Part shown: piece after piece, positions 56,818 through 64,000 of the stretch
How positions within the stretch are numbered: the first letter of the stretch is position 1
Layout: every line of letters begins with the position of its first letter
NCBI GenBank assembly: GCA_021829645.1
Contig: JAKBPI010000002.1
Location: forward strand, 1-64,000
DNA length: 64,000 nt
Source: Actinomycetes bacterium
GTDB taxonomy: Bacteria > Actinomycetota > Acidimicrobiia > Acidimicrobiales > Bog-793
Direction of reading: 5' to 3'
Made by a program: the position numbers and the translations under genes
Notes under the pieces: generated by a model
The model's database searches: none
Seen by the model: only the letters and a program-made list of their open reading frames with translations
What the model was told of the DNA's origin: nothing

Positions 56818-57208
56818 GGAAGCCGGTTTTGTGCTGAGAGAAGTGGTGCCACAAGAAAAAAAGCCCGACAGGCACCGCTATGCCATCACTATTTGGGGTG
56901 AAGAGGCCCTGCATGGAATGTTGACAAACGTGGCACCCGCATTATTAGCTCGCGACAGGGAATTGTATGTTCGAACAGCGTGCTTTGCTTTGCTGTCTTC
57001 AGAAGAGCGGATAGCTATTTTGGAGATGAGAAAGCATGCTTTGCGGCAAAGAAAAGAGCGAGTGGCTTCGTGGTCGGCAAAGGGTTGGGTTGCCAAGACT
57101 GCCCAATTGCGAGATCGATTGTTTTCAGTCGAACTGGAAGCCATAGAAGAGTGGATTACAGAAGAAGCATCGAATCTAAAAGGAGAGACCAATGAAAAGC
57201 ACGACTGA
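56818..57208 (+). pseudogene. PadR regulator copy 2, lacking its DNA-binding half
   Basis: From EAGFV onward the sequence matches PadR copy 1 (REVVPQEKKPDRH, RKERVASWSAKGWVAKTA), about 130 residues. The helix-turn-helix part is missing. The open frame extends upstream to ATG 56741 through DNA that is antisense to the flavin-oxidoreductase fragment, adding some 25 unrelated residues. If made, the product could dimerise but not bind DNA as PadR proteins do. It overlaps the second DUF998 gene by 17 bases, the same as copy 1. Confidence 0.85.
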
Positions 57209-57863
57209 CCTTACTGAAAAGACGTCTATGGTGAGTGCTGTAGTGATGATCGGTATCGTCGTCTATATTTTTTTAGATATCGTTGCCCAGATGCTTCCTC
57301 CTCACTACAGTCCCATACATCAAGCTGAAAGCGATTTAGCCGTCGGTCCTTACGGCTACATTATGCGAATAAATTTTTTTATAAGAGGACTCATCTCTTT
57401 GGTACTGATCTGGGCTGTGTCAAAGACCAGTACCAAAGATAAGGCTAAGTGGGGGCTGGGTTTTTTTAGCGTCTGGGCGATTACCTCTTGGCTGCTTGCT
57501 TTTTTTAATACAGATATTTTAGATGACCCCAAACTGTATCCGGTGTTGCATCATACGTGGCACGGTGAAGCACATATTGTGTTGGCCATATTAGGCTTTA
57601 TTGCGGCTCCTATCGGTGCTACTTTAGTGGCTCTGGCTTTTTTGCGGTCGGAAGAATTCCAGAGATCAGGGAGAGTATCTATGGTGCTGGCAGGAATTAG
57701 TATCATAGCTTTGCTGGCTATGAAGCAGATTTCGAGAATCCACTCAGCTGGAGGCCTAGGTGAGCGTATTTTTCTTGTGAGTGTACTGGTTTGGATGTTT
57801 CACACGGCCTTTGTCGTCTTGAACTCATCGAAGAGACAGGATTTTGTAAAATGTGAAAAATGA
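57192..57863 (+). CDS. DUF998-family membrane protein, copy 2
   Basis: A 223-residue paralogue of the protein at 54501, sharing PHYSPIHQAESDLAVGPYG, MRINF, FFNTDILDDPK and LHHTWHGE, with about six membrane helices and no frame breaks. AAAGGAGAG precedes the ATG. Because its repressor copy is truncated and the PadR promoter was lost, it may depend on read-through or a new promoter, or be controlled in trans by PadR copy 1. Confidence 0.83.
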   Translation: MKSTTDLTEKTSMVSAVVMIGIVVYIFLDIVAQMLPPHYSPIHQAESDLAVGPYGYIMRINFFIRGLISLVLIWAVSKTSTKDKAKWGLGFFSVWAITSWLLAFFNTDILDDPKLYPVLHHTWHGEAHIVLAILGFIAAPIGATLVALAFLRSEEFQRSGRVSMVLAGISIIALLAMKQISRIHSAGGLGERIFLVSVLVWMFHTAFVVLNSSKRQDFVKCEK

Positions 57864-58060
57864 GACGCCGTAAGGTAGTCTAGAAAAGACATTCTTACAG
57901 GATCATAGATGATTCCCAGGGAGGTTCATTTCTGGTTGGTGAAGATATCTTTGACTTTATGAGCGTAAGCTAACGACACGATATTTTGGCACCTGCAATT
58001 TTTTCGTGCTCTATAATGAAATATCGAATGTCTCCAGATTGAGAAGTCTTGGAATGTGAA

Positions 58061-58762
58061 ATGGATCATATGAATTGCCCTAATCATCTAGATGGTACCT
58101 ACGAACCGCCTACTCTGACAGTCGATAGTGTCATTTTCCAACTTATAAGTAATGAACTATCAGTACTTCTCATAAAGCGCACCACTGAGCCATTCAGAGG
58201 TAAATGGGCTTTACCAGGCGGCTATAACGCAGCCGGTGAGACGACACGTAAGGCAATGGCTAGAATTTTGGAAGCTAAGTGTGGAGTGAGCATGAAAGAT
58301 ATTTTGCTGATTGAGCAACTCTACACTTTTGATACCGTTGCCCGTGATCCCAGAGGTCATGCCGTAAGCGTAACGTATATGGGCTTGGCCAGAGATCTCA
58401 CATTGAAAACTACTGCTACAACTGAAAATCCACAATTGTTTTCTGTCAATAATTTACCCAAATTGGCCTATGATCATGCTGATATTGTCAGATATGCACA
58501 TCAACGTCTAAGTTCAAAAATTACATACACAAACGCTATTTTCGCACTGCTGCCTGAGTACTTTACGCTTACTCAGCTGCAGACAGCCTATGAAGCTATT
58601 TTGGAGCGTAAACTTGACAAGCGCAACTTTCGTAAGAAGTTCTTGTCTTTGGATTTGATTCAAGCATCCGATCAATATTATAAAGATGGAGCACAAAGGC
58701 CAGCTTTGCTCTATCGATTTTCACAGCAAAAGCTCCATACACCGATGCAGGGATTTGGCTGA
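58061..58762 (+). CDS. nrtR: NrtR-type Nudix-related regulator of NAD metabolism
   Basis: A 233-residue protein. The N-terminal Nudix-fold domain (about 15-145) has LPGGYNAAGETTRKA, but the Nudix box lacks the catalytic REXXEE glutamates (AMARILEAKCGV), as is usual for NrtR sensors. The C-terminal winged helix (about 160-233) has FTLTQLQTAYEAIL and KLDKRNFRKKFL. It lies directly upstream of pncA and pncB, its expected targets, and two repeated boxes flank their promoter. The frame opens at TTG 58049; ATG 58061 is chosen. Confidence 0.9.
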   Translation: MDHMNCPNHLDGTYEPPTLTVDSVIFQLISNELSVLLIKRTTEPFRGKWALPGGYNAAGETTRKAMARILEAKCGVSMKDILLIEQLYTFDTVARDPRGHAVSVTYMGLARDLTLKTTATTENPQLFSVNNLPKLAYDHADIVRYAHQRLSSKITYTNAIFALLPEYFTLTQLQTAYEAILERKLDKRNFRKKFLSLDLIQASDQYYKDGAQRPALLYRFSQQKLHTPMQGFG

Positions 58763-58787
58763 TAAGTAATTTTGTAAAGATGCTCAT

Positions 58788-58808
58788 ATTAGTGTTGATA
58801 TTACAATA
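58788..58808. promoter_or_regulatory. Candidate NrtR box 1
   Basis: ATTAGTGT-N7-ACAATA, an imperfect palindrome (TAGTGT versus TATTGT), overlapping the -35 element of the pncA promoter. The same half sites with the same spacing recur at 58825-58845. Confidence 0.65.
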
Positions 58809-58823
58809 ATATTCGGGTATATT
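58795..58823 (+). promoter_or_regulatory. Promoter of pncA-pncB
   Basis: TTGATA (58795-58800) and TATATT (58818-58823) with a 17-base spacer. The expected start site lies in NrtR box 2. Confidence 0.7.
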
Positions 58824-58824
58824 A

Positions 58825-58845
58825 ATTAGTGTATTATATACAATA
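58825..58845. promoter_or_regulatory. Candidate NrtR box 2
   Basis: ATTAGTGT-N7-ACAATA, identical in both half sites to box 1 and 37 bases downstream of it, covering the predicted transcription start. With box 1 it brackets the promoter, a good layout for repression. Confidence 0.65.
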
Positions 58846-58861
58846 ATTAAGGGAGTCTACC

Positions 58862-59512
58862 ATGGAGAGACCAGCACTTGGAATCATAGATGCTCAAAGA
58901 GGCTTTATGCCGGCAAGAGAGGGAGAAAGATTGGGGGTCAAAGGGTTTGGAGAACTCCCGGTCAATGACAGTGAGTCAATAGTGGCAGGTGTCAATCAAC
59001 TGCTTACCAGTTATGCTATACGCTCACATGTAACGTTTACAACTCAAGATTGGCATCCGGTCAATACCGCGCATTTTAGTTCTAATCCTAATTTCACAAC
59101 CACTTGGCCGCTCCATTGTGTGGCTGGTACGCCAGGAGCAGAACTTCATCCAGAGATTACAGTTCCAAGCTTTGCAATACAATTCAAAAAAGGGATGGAG
59201 CCGCTGATAAATGGGGAAGACGATATAAGCTATAGCGGTTACAACTCTTTTAGCGGAGACGGCCAATCTCTTGGAGAGTTTCTGACAGAAAAACAGGTTA
59301 CAGCGGTTGTTTTAGGTGGACTTGCTTTAGATTATTGTGTCGGTAAAACAGCTCTGGATCTAAGAGCAAAACTTGATTTAGACGTAATTGTCGCTATCGA
59401 TGCCACTGGCGGGATTGCAGACGAATCAGTCCACGCGATGCTTGACAAATTTGTCAAATATGGCATCCGAACCATGACCGTGGATCAAGTTTTGGCATGG
59501 CTCGAGGATTAG
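58862..59512 (+). CDS. pncA: Nicotinamidase
   Basis: Hydrolyses nicotinamide to nicotinate and ammonia for NAD salvage. The 216-residue isochorismatase-fold protein has the catalytic Asp10 (GIIDAQ), Lys110 and Cys159 (ALDYCVGKTALD), and the metal ligands Asp63, His65 and His71 (TQDWHPVNTAHF). GGGAG lies ten bases before the ATG. pncB follows after 12 bases. The operon is preceded by the NrtR boxes. Confidence 0.95.
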   Translation: MERPALGIIDAQRGFMPAREGERLGVKGFGELPVNDSESIVAGVNQLLTSYAIRSHVTFTTQDWHPVNTAHFSSNPNFTTTWPLHCVAGTPGAELHPEITVPSFAIQFKKGMEPLINGEDDISYSGYNSFSGDGQSLGEFLTEKQVTAVVLGGLALDYCVGKTALDLRAKLDLDVIVAIDATGGIADESVHAMLDKFVKYGIRTMTVDQVLAWLED

Positions 59513-59524
59513 AAGGAAAACCTG

Positions 59525-60823
59525 ATGGATGGCTTGGGGTATCAAAAAATGTTCAATGAGAAAAAAATACAGAATCTTACTGATAAAGATTTGCCTATCG
59601 ATGGCGGTGGAATCAGCACGGGCCTAGATTACTATAAGCCAACCATGAGTCAATTGGCTTACGAAAAAGAGCCGGACGTACATGTAACGTTTACATTTCA
59701 CAACAGGGGCGAGCAGCGCTTACTGGATTACGTTGACATAGAAATTCTGAGGCAGCACTTTGCCAATTTGCAAACCAAGGGATGGACACCAGGAGAACTG
59801 AGATATTTAGCTAGCATCAAAATGACGGATGGGCAAACAGTTTTTCAACCTGCATATATCGATTATTTACAAACGCACGAGTTACCTATAGTCGAGGTAA
59901 GATATGACGAGAAAATCGATGATCTGGCAATTGTGGTAACCGGTCCGTGGGCAATTTCCACTTTTTGGGAAACTATTGTAATGAGCGTTGTGAATGAAGT
60001 TTACTTTGAAGGCTATGTTAGAAAGCGTGGGCTCAACCTCCTGAGAGTCTACGATGAAGGCAATCAAAGGTTGAGTGAAAAGATTGCCGTTCTAAAAGCA
60101 AATCCTGATATCAAATTGGCTGAATTTGGCACAAGACGACACTTCTCTTTTCTTTGGCAAAAGCATGTGCTGGAACGTTTATTGGGAGAATGCCCGGAGA
60201 ATGTTGTCGGAACTTCTAACGTGGCTTTGGCTGCCAGCTTGGGAATCAAACCCATTGGGACATTCGCACATGAGATGCCCATGGTCTATGCTGCACTGGC
60301 GGATGCACGTGGCGAAGATATCAGGGCATCGCATCGCTTTTTTTTGCAGGATTGGTTTTCGCTCTATGGTGAAGACCATTCCATTGCCTTAACGGATACT
60401 TTCAGAACAGATTTTTTCTTTTCTGACTTGACTCTAGAACAAGCCATGGCGTGGCGAGGTGTGAGGCAAGATTCCGGGGACCCTTTCCGCTTTGGTGAAC
60501 GGCTGATACAGTTTTATAAAGACGGAAATATAGACCCCCAAACAAAAACGGTCATTTTTAGCGATGGACTTGATATCGAAACAATTGTTGCTTTGTCAGA
60601 GCATTTTTTAGGCAGAATCAATGTCTTATTCGGCTGGGGTACGACGCTTACAAATGATCTGGGTATTAGAGCATTGAACGTGGTGATGAAAGCCACGCAT
60701 GTCAAGATATCTGGCAGCAACTTAGAGGCTGATACGGTAAAACTAAGCGACACTAGAGGTAAACATACAGGACCAATCAGCCTTGTCAAAGAGTACGAAG
60801 AACGTCATTTTGCAGTTGGCTAA
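59525..60823 (+). CDS. pncB: Nicotinate phosphoribosyltransferase
   Basis: Converts nicotinate and PRPP to nicotinate mononucleotide, the step after nicotinamidase. The 432-residue protein has FHNRGEQRLLDY, the GTSNVALAASLGI and GTFAHEMPM segments (the latter with the phosphorylated His of the family) and VRQDSGDPFRFGERLI in the PRPP region. AAGGAAAA precedes the ATG. With nadE at 13.4-15.4 kb, the window encodes most of the salvage route; nadD is not seen. Confidence 0.95.
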   Translation: MDGLGYQKMFNEKKIQNLTDKDLPIDGGGISTGLDYYKPTMSQLAYEKEPDVHVTFTFHNRGEQRLLDYVDIEILRQHFANLQTKGWTPGELRYLASIKMTDGQTVFQPAYIDYLQTHELPIVEVRYDEKIDDLAIVVTGPWAISTFWETIVMSVVNEVYFEGYVRKRGLNLLRVYDEGNQRLSEKIAVLKANPDIKLAEFGTRRHFSFLWQKHVLERLLGECPENVVGTSNVALAASLGIKPIGTFAHEMPMVYAALADARGEDIRASHRFFLQDWFSLYGEDHSIALTDTFRTDFFFSDLTLEQAMAWRGVRQDSGDPFRFGERLIQFYKDGNIDPQTKTVIFSDGLDIETIVALSEHFLGRINVLFGWGTTLTNDLGIRALNVVMKATHVKISGSNLEADTVKLSDTRGKHTGPISLVKEYEERHFAVG

Positions 60824-61006
60824 CAAGAGGTAAAAAAGTTTAAGAATGTACAACAGTTTGATAACTAATAAAATACTGTTCTATCTCGATAGCGGTATTT
60901 AAGATTAGTTTTCTTGGTGTTATGCTCTTTGCATGACAGATTTTTATTTTCTAAGTTTGCAAAATACTTACATAAATAGTGTTAAATCAGTGACTGATTT
61001 ACTTAC

Positions 61007-61858
61007 TTAAAAGAGTTGTTGGAATTGGAAACGTAAACCAAAGAGAGTCTCTTTGCCTTGAGACATAGTGTCAATCATTTGATTAATTTCAAACTGCAAA
61101 AAAGCGGGAGCTCGAGAAAGATAAAAACCAGCGTGACTGATTTTATATCTATCATCGTAATCAAGAATTGCGTATCCAACGAGTTGATAGAGCATGTCGC
61201 GTTTCAAGGAAGGTTCCTTGACAGTCTTAAAATCTATCAACCAATTATCAATGATAATGTCGGCATCAGCACCGCCAACGTCATTGCTGCCTTTAAATGA
61301 TGGGTTTGGAATAATGTTTTTGTCTCTATGTGGCGTAAAGGAAGTAATTGCTGCTTTTGTCAAGGAGAGTAAATCTTTTACAGCCTCATCGGGAACAAGG
61401 TTGAGGTGTTCTTCAACAGATGCACCACATGGCAAATTGAGCAGTGGACTTGTAGGGTTTTGAGCACGAAAAAGGCTTTCATACATTGCTAGGCAATAAC
61501 AATACTTAGCAAAAATCTGTTCGGTTGCATCATCTATAGTTTGTCCAACCGGTTTTACTTGTGCCAAGAATGAAGTTAAGCCTTGCGAAAAATTATACCA
61601 GGCAGGTGCCATTTGGGATATCCTAGTTGCGCCACGTGCAGCTACCAATGACTCCACTGGGGTGTTGATAAGGAAGTAACGTATTCTGTAATCAATGGCA
61701 GCTCCGACAAGACTCCATGCGACTGGATGCTCAGGATAAATATTGACAGCGAAAGTTTTACGCCAAGCGTCCTGAAAAGGTTTTGTTATTGGCAGCTTAT
61801 TTTCAAAAAATTCACGTACCGAGTTATCTCGCTTGGATAGTAGCGATGTAAGCGACAA
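61007..61858 (-). CDS. Putative PD-(D/E)XK nuclease-fold protein, orphan
   Basis: A 283-residue cytoplasmic protein I cannot place in a named family. Its C-terminal third shows a PD-(D/E)XK-like arrangement: GGADADIIID (Asp198, Asp200), IDFKTVK (Asp209, Lys211) and a following YQLVGYAIL helix (Gln225), as in RecB-type and Cas4-like nucleases. The N-terminal two thirds are helical (AWSLVGAAIDYRIRYFL). It stands alone between the NAD salvage operon and the flavin oxidoreductase, with no helicase or other defence partner next to it. Confidence 0.7.
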   Translation of the reverse strand: MSLTSLLSKRDNSVREFFENKLPITKPFQDAWRKTFAVNIYPEHPVAWSLVGAAIDYRIRYFLINTPVESLVAARGATRISQMAPAWYNFSQGLTSFLAQVKPVGQTIDDATEQIFAKYCYCLAMYESLFRAQNPTSPLLNLPCGASVEEHLNLVPDEAVKDLLSLTKAAITSFTPHRDKNIIPNPSFKGSNDVGGADADIIIDNWLIDFKTVKEPSLKRDMLYQLVGYAILDYDDRYKISHAGFYLSRAPAFLQFEINQMIDTMSQGKETLFGLRFQFQQLF

Positions 61859-62104
61859 CGGGACTCCTTATGGGTAATGCTTTATGCTCCATTTTGGACT
61901 ACTCCAATTATGGCTAAGCATCCTTGGCGTAGAAAATCATTCTAAAGTTATTTTTAGGGAAGCGCTATTGGTTAATAGAAGTACCAACAAATAGATATTT
62001 TGTGCCATACATAAAATTTAATTTTATGTATAAGTTAATCTGTTTACGCTATTTTAGGTAATTAATTGAGGTTGCAAATACCATTGATAGAAAAGTTTTT
62101 ATCC

Positions 62105-63658
62105 TTATATAATATTGGCCATGGCTGGTTTACTTATGCCCAAAAATGTCTTTGAAATATCTTCAGATTTACTTGCTGTCACGTGACTCTCTTTTGCCAA
62201 TAGATACGCTACGACATCTTTAGCAGAGTACTCTTGGCCGTATTTAGCTACGATATCTTTTAGGAAAGATAAATCTTTTCCGATTGTTACAACCGGCTCT
62301 TCATTTCCCTCGTTTCTCCTTCTTTGTCCCCAACCTACGGTGGCAAGCAAGCCGTTACAAAGGCAAACTTTATTTTTGGTCTCGGTATCCTTTCCGCCTT
62401 TTTCTGTATAATCTTCAACCGGCTCGGCTGGACACCTATAACGGATTTTTCCTTTTTTATCAAGAAAAGGTGTTCTCAAGTATCCTACGTCGCAGATACG
62501 TTCCCTTTTTGCGTATACTATTTTGTCTCCAAGTGTTTCTGGCAATTGAGCTACTTTGATGGGAAATCCAGTCGGGGAAGCCTCCGGATCAGCCAGCACT
62601 TCCAGATTGCCGGAAAGATATCCGCTGATAATACCTTTTTTGATCTCTGGCATAATTTCTGATTCTCTACAGAGCGCAAATGCTGAGCCTACTTGGATCC
62701 CAGAGGCACCCTGTGCCAGAGCATCCTGAAGGCTTTCATGGCTTGCGCATCCTCCAGCCAGCCAGAAAGGTAGCCCAATGTCTTTTAGCGAGGCGACATC
62801 GGTGTCGTCCCTAGCGCCATAGATGGGTTCTCCGTTGTCGTCTAGGTTCATTCTTCCTCTTGGCCTGGCGCTATGACCACCGGCGACATGACTTTCTACT
62901 ACAAAACCGTCCGGACGTGTCAGAGGGTTTCTTGAAAGAAAACCCGCTAGCGAATTGGAGGAGATGATGGCCAAGAATTTTGGTCTCTTGAGTTTTGGAT
63001 TTGCTCCAAAGGACAGACCAGGATCTAAAAATACTCTCGACTTATGAATCTCGTCGGATTCTCCCGCTGGAGCCTGCTCGTTATCTGACATAGACGCTAT
63101 GCCTACGGGAATCTTTCCCGTTTTACCATCTGAAAAGTCTCTTATCAGCTGAGGTATTTCACTTGGTATACCAGCACCCATGAGGATAAAATCTACTCCG
63201 GCAAGCATGGCTCCGTAAACAGCGGCCGGGGTGGTCATCTGGAGTTTTTCTAAGTAGTTTATTCCTATTAAGCCATCATGACCGTGTCTGGCCAACGTGA
63301 CTTCGACAAAATTGGCAAGTACCGTAAACTCGGTACGTAAAGGGTCGCAGTCCAAACTGGGGCGCGGTACTAAGCGGTAAGGGGCGTTGTTACTCAGACC
63401 CGTTGCCTTATAGTATTTCTTAAGGGCACGTTTGACGACCTGCTGATAAGGAAATTTTTCCAAAGCAAACCTGAGAGTTTTATCCGGGTCTCCCGCCTGC
63501 AACCTCCTGGCCAAGAGGGAGTCAACCCCTACACCGGAAACGACTCCGAGTTGTCCCAGTCCGGAGACTTCGCTGGCTAACCGCCAGCCGGACACACCTA
63601 TTCCCATGCCTCCCTGTATGATCTGGGGAAGCTTTGCCTTTTTGTTCTCAGAATCCAT
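62105..63658 (-). CDS. Nitronate monooxygenase-like flavin oxidoreductase with Cys-rich tail
   Basis: A 517-residue FMN-binding TIM-barrel protein of the NMO/2-nitropropane dioxygenase superfamily: IIQGGMGIGVSGWRLA at the N-terminus, SHVAGGHSARPRGR (catalytic His region) and GGCASHESLQDALAQGASGI with VGSAFA (phosphate binding). A C-terminal extension of about 130 residues has four cysteines (RICDVG, YRCPAE, CLCNG) that could bind metal. The length and extension recall PfaD-type enzymes of polyketide and fatty-acid pathways, but no such synthase is adjacent. A broken copy of the extension lies at 56350-56816. Confidence 0.85.
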   Translation of the reverse strand: MDSENKKAKLPQIIQGGMGIGVSGWRLASEVSGLGQLGVVSGVGVDSLLARRLQAGDPDKTLRFALEKFPYQQVVKRALKKYYKATGLSNNAPYRLVPRPSLDCDPLRTEFTVLANFVEVTLARHGHDGLIGINYLEKLQMTTPAAVYGAMLAGVDFILMGAGIPSEIPQLIRDFSDGKTGKIPVGIASMSDNEQAPAGESDEIHKSRVFLDPGLSFGANPKLKRPKFLAIISSNSLAGFLSRNPLTRPDGFVVESHVAGGHSARPRGRMNLDDNGEPIYGARDDTDVASLKDIGLPFWLAGGCASHESLQDALAQGASGIQVGSAFALCRESEIMPEIKKGIISGYLSGNLEVLADPEASPTGFPIKVAQLPETLGDKIVYAKRERICDVGYLRTPFLDKKGKIRYRCPAEPVEDYTEKGGKDTETKNKVCLCNGLLATVGWGQRRRNEGNEEPVVTIGKDLSFLKDIVAKYGQEYSAKDVVAYLLAKESHVTASKSEDISKTFLGISKPAMANII

Positions 63659-63786
63659 TTTTTCTCCTCGCAGTTGCTTGTACCGGAGTGTCTGTTTTCA
63701 CTCCTCCGCCTCTTTCGTGGCATATATTACTATATCTACTAACTATACATTTATTTATAAACTTAATGTATGCGTAAAGTATAACT

Positions 63787-63815
63787 TCTCTGCCCGGCTT
63801 TTCTGCCGGCAGAAG
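63787..63815. repeat. G/C-rich hairpin in the intergenic region
   Basis: TTCTGCCCGGC-type arms pair with GCCGGCAGAA (63805-63814) with one bulged base. It lies between the divergent oxidoreductase and helicase genes. The rest of the 277-base gap is A/T-rich and holds no gene that I can see. Confidence 0.4.
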
Positions 63816-63935
63816 ATGAGAGATTGATGCAGTTATAGTATTTTTATACTTAGTGTGTTATAACATAGGCAATCTACTGTTTCAATTCGAGAAATATCCA
63901 TCTTGATCCAAACTCTGTTTTGCTAAGATGACTAC

Positions 63936-64000
63936 ATGTCCGCTTCTCAAGGAAATGATTTACTTTCGGATTTGAATCCGGAACAGCAAAAAGCGGTGCT
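63936..64000 (+). CDS. UvrD/PcrA-type DNA helicase (5' end only)
   Basis: The window ends 65 bases into this gene. The first 21 codons read MSASQGNDLLSDLNPEQQKAV, with the LNPEQQKAV Q-motif that opens superfamily 1A helicases (UvrD/PcrA). A TAAGAT at 63924-63929 may be the -10 element. Everything after the Q-motif lies outside the window. Confidence 0.8.
   Translation, partial: MSASQGNDLLSDLNPEQQKAV

Overview
The window comes from the chromosome of a moderate-GC (visibly below 50%) Gram-positive bacterium, most likely a deep-branching actinomycete; Acidimicrobiia is my best guess, not proven. The actinobacterial markers are a WhiB protein, a GuaB3-type protein, a Dcd close to the mycobacterial dUMP-forming type, a groES-groEL pair under a CIRCE operator, the circularly permuted ATP-grasp/alpha-E/transglutaminase trio, and an Rv0081-Rv0087-like hydrogenase locus. 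Many genes overlap by 1-4 bases (ATGA, TAATG), and several use GTG or TTG starts.

Layout. 1-13.4 kb is housekeeping: a broken gene end, tRNA-Pro, tig-clpP-clpX-folC-ndk (one clpP only), a glutaredoxin, two groES genes, groEL, an ArsR/AHSA1 pair and the ATP-grasp/alpha-E/transglutaminase operon. nadE follows on the minus strand. 15.9-35.7 kb is a biosynthetic gene cluster. It holds a TetR repressor and a 14-TM exporter, then a fatty acyl-AMP ligase, two acyl-CoA dehydrogenase homologues, an ACP, a one-module KS-AT-ACP polyketide synthase, a KASIII-like enzyme, an FkbH-type glyceryl transferase, a second ACP, an E2-type acyltransferase, an Sfp-type PPTase, a flavin monooxygenase, an alpha/beta hydrolase, a type II thioesterase, a DUF4260 protein and an SRPBCC protein. 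The FkbH + ACP + KASIII + E2-type acyltransferase + alpha/beta hydrolase set is the known signature of tetronate formation (RK-682/agglomerin logic). I therefore predict a short acyl tetronate with an exocyclic methylene, built on a desaturated fatty acid extended once by malonate.

35.8-42.9 kb (minus strand) is a tightly coupled ArsR-led operon for a membrane-bound group-4 [NiFe] hydrogenase-like complex (HyfB, C, E, F, G and I-like subunits). It keeps all four Ni-ligand cysteines but has no ferredoxin subunit and no C-terminal maturation tail. A tRNA-Gly follows. 43.4-53.7 kb is again general: dcd, an ABC exporter, a CoA-pyrophosphatase-like Nudix protein, DUF2142 and YfhO-type membrane proteins flanking guaB3, WhiB and a HAD phosphatase.

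53.9-57.9 kb is a recently rearranged region. A PadR-DUF998 pair is present twice; the second PadR has lost its DNA-binding half, which is replaced by an antisense fragment of a nitronate-monooxygenase-like gene whose full copy lies at 62.1-63.7 kb. A third DUF998 scrap lies between. 58.0-60.8 kb is an NAD salvage unit (NrtR, PncA, PncB) with two putative NrtR boxes bracketing a clear promoter. Last come a PD-(D/E)XK-like orphan, the full-length flavin oxidoreductase and the first codons of a UvrD/PcrA helicase.
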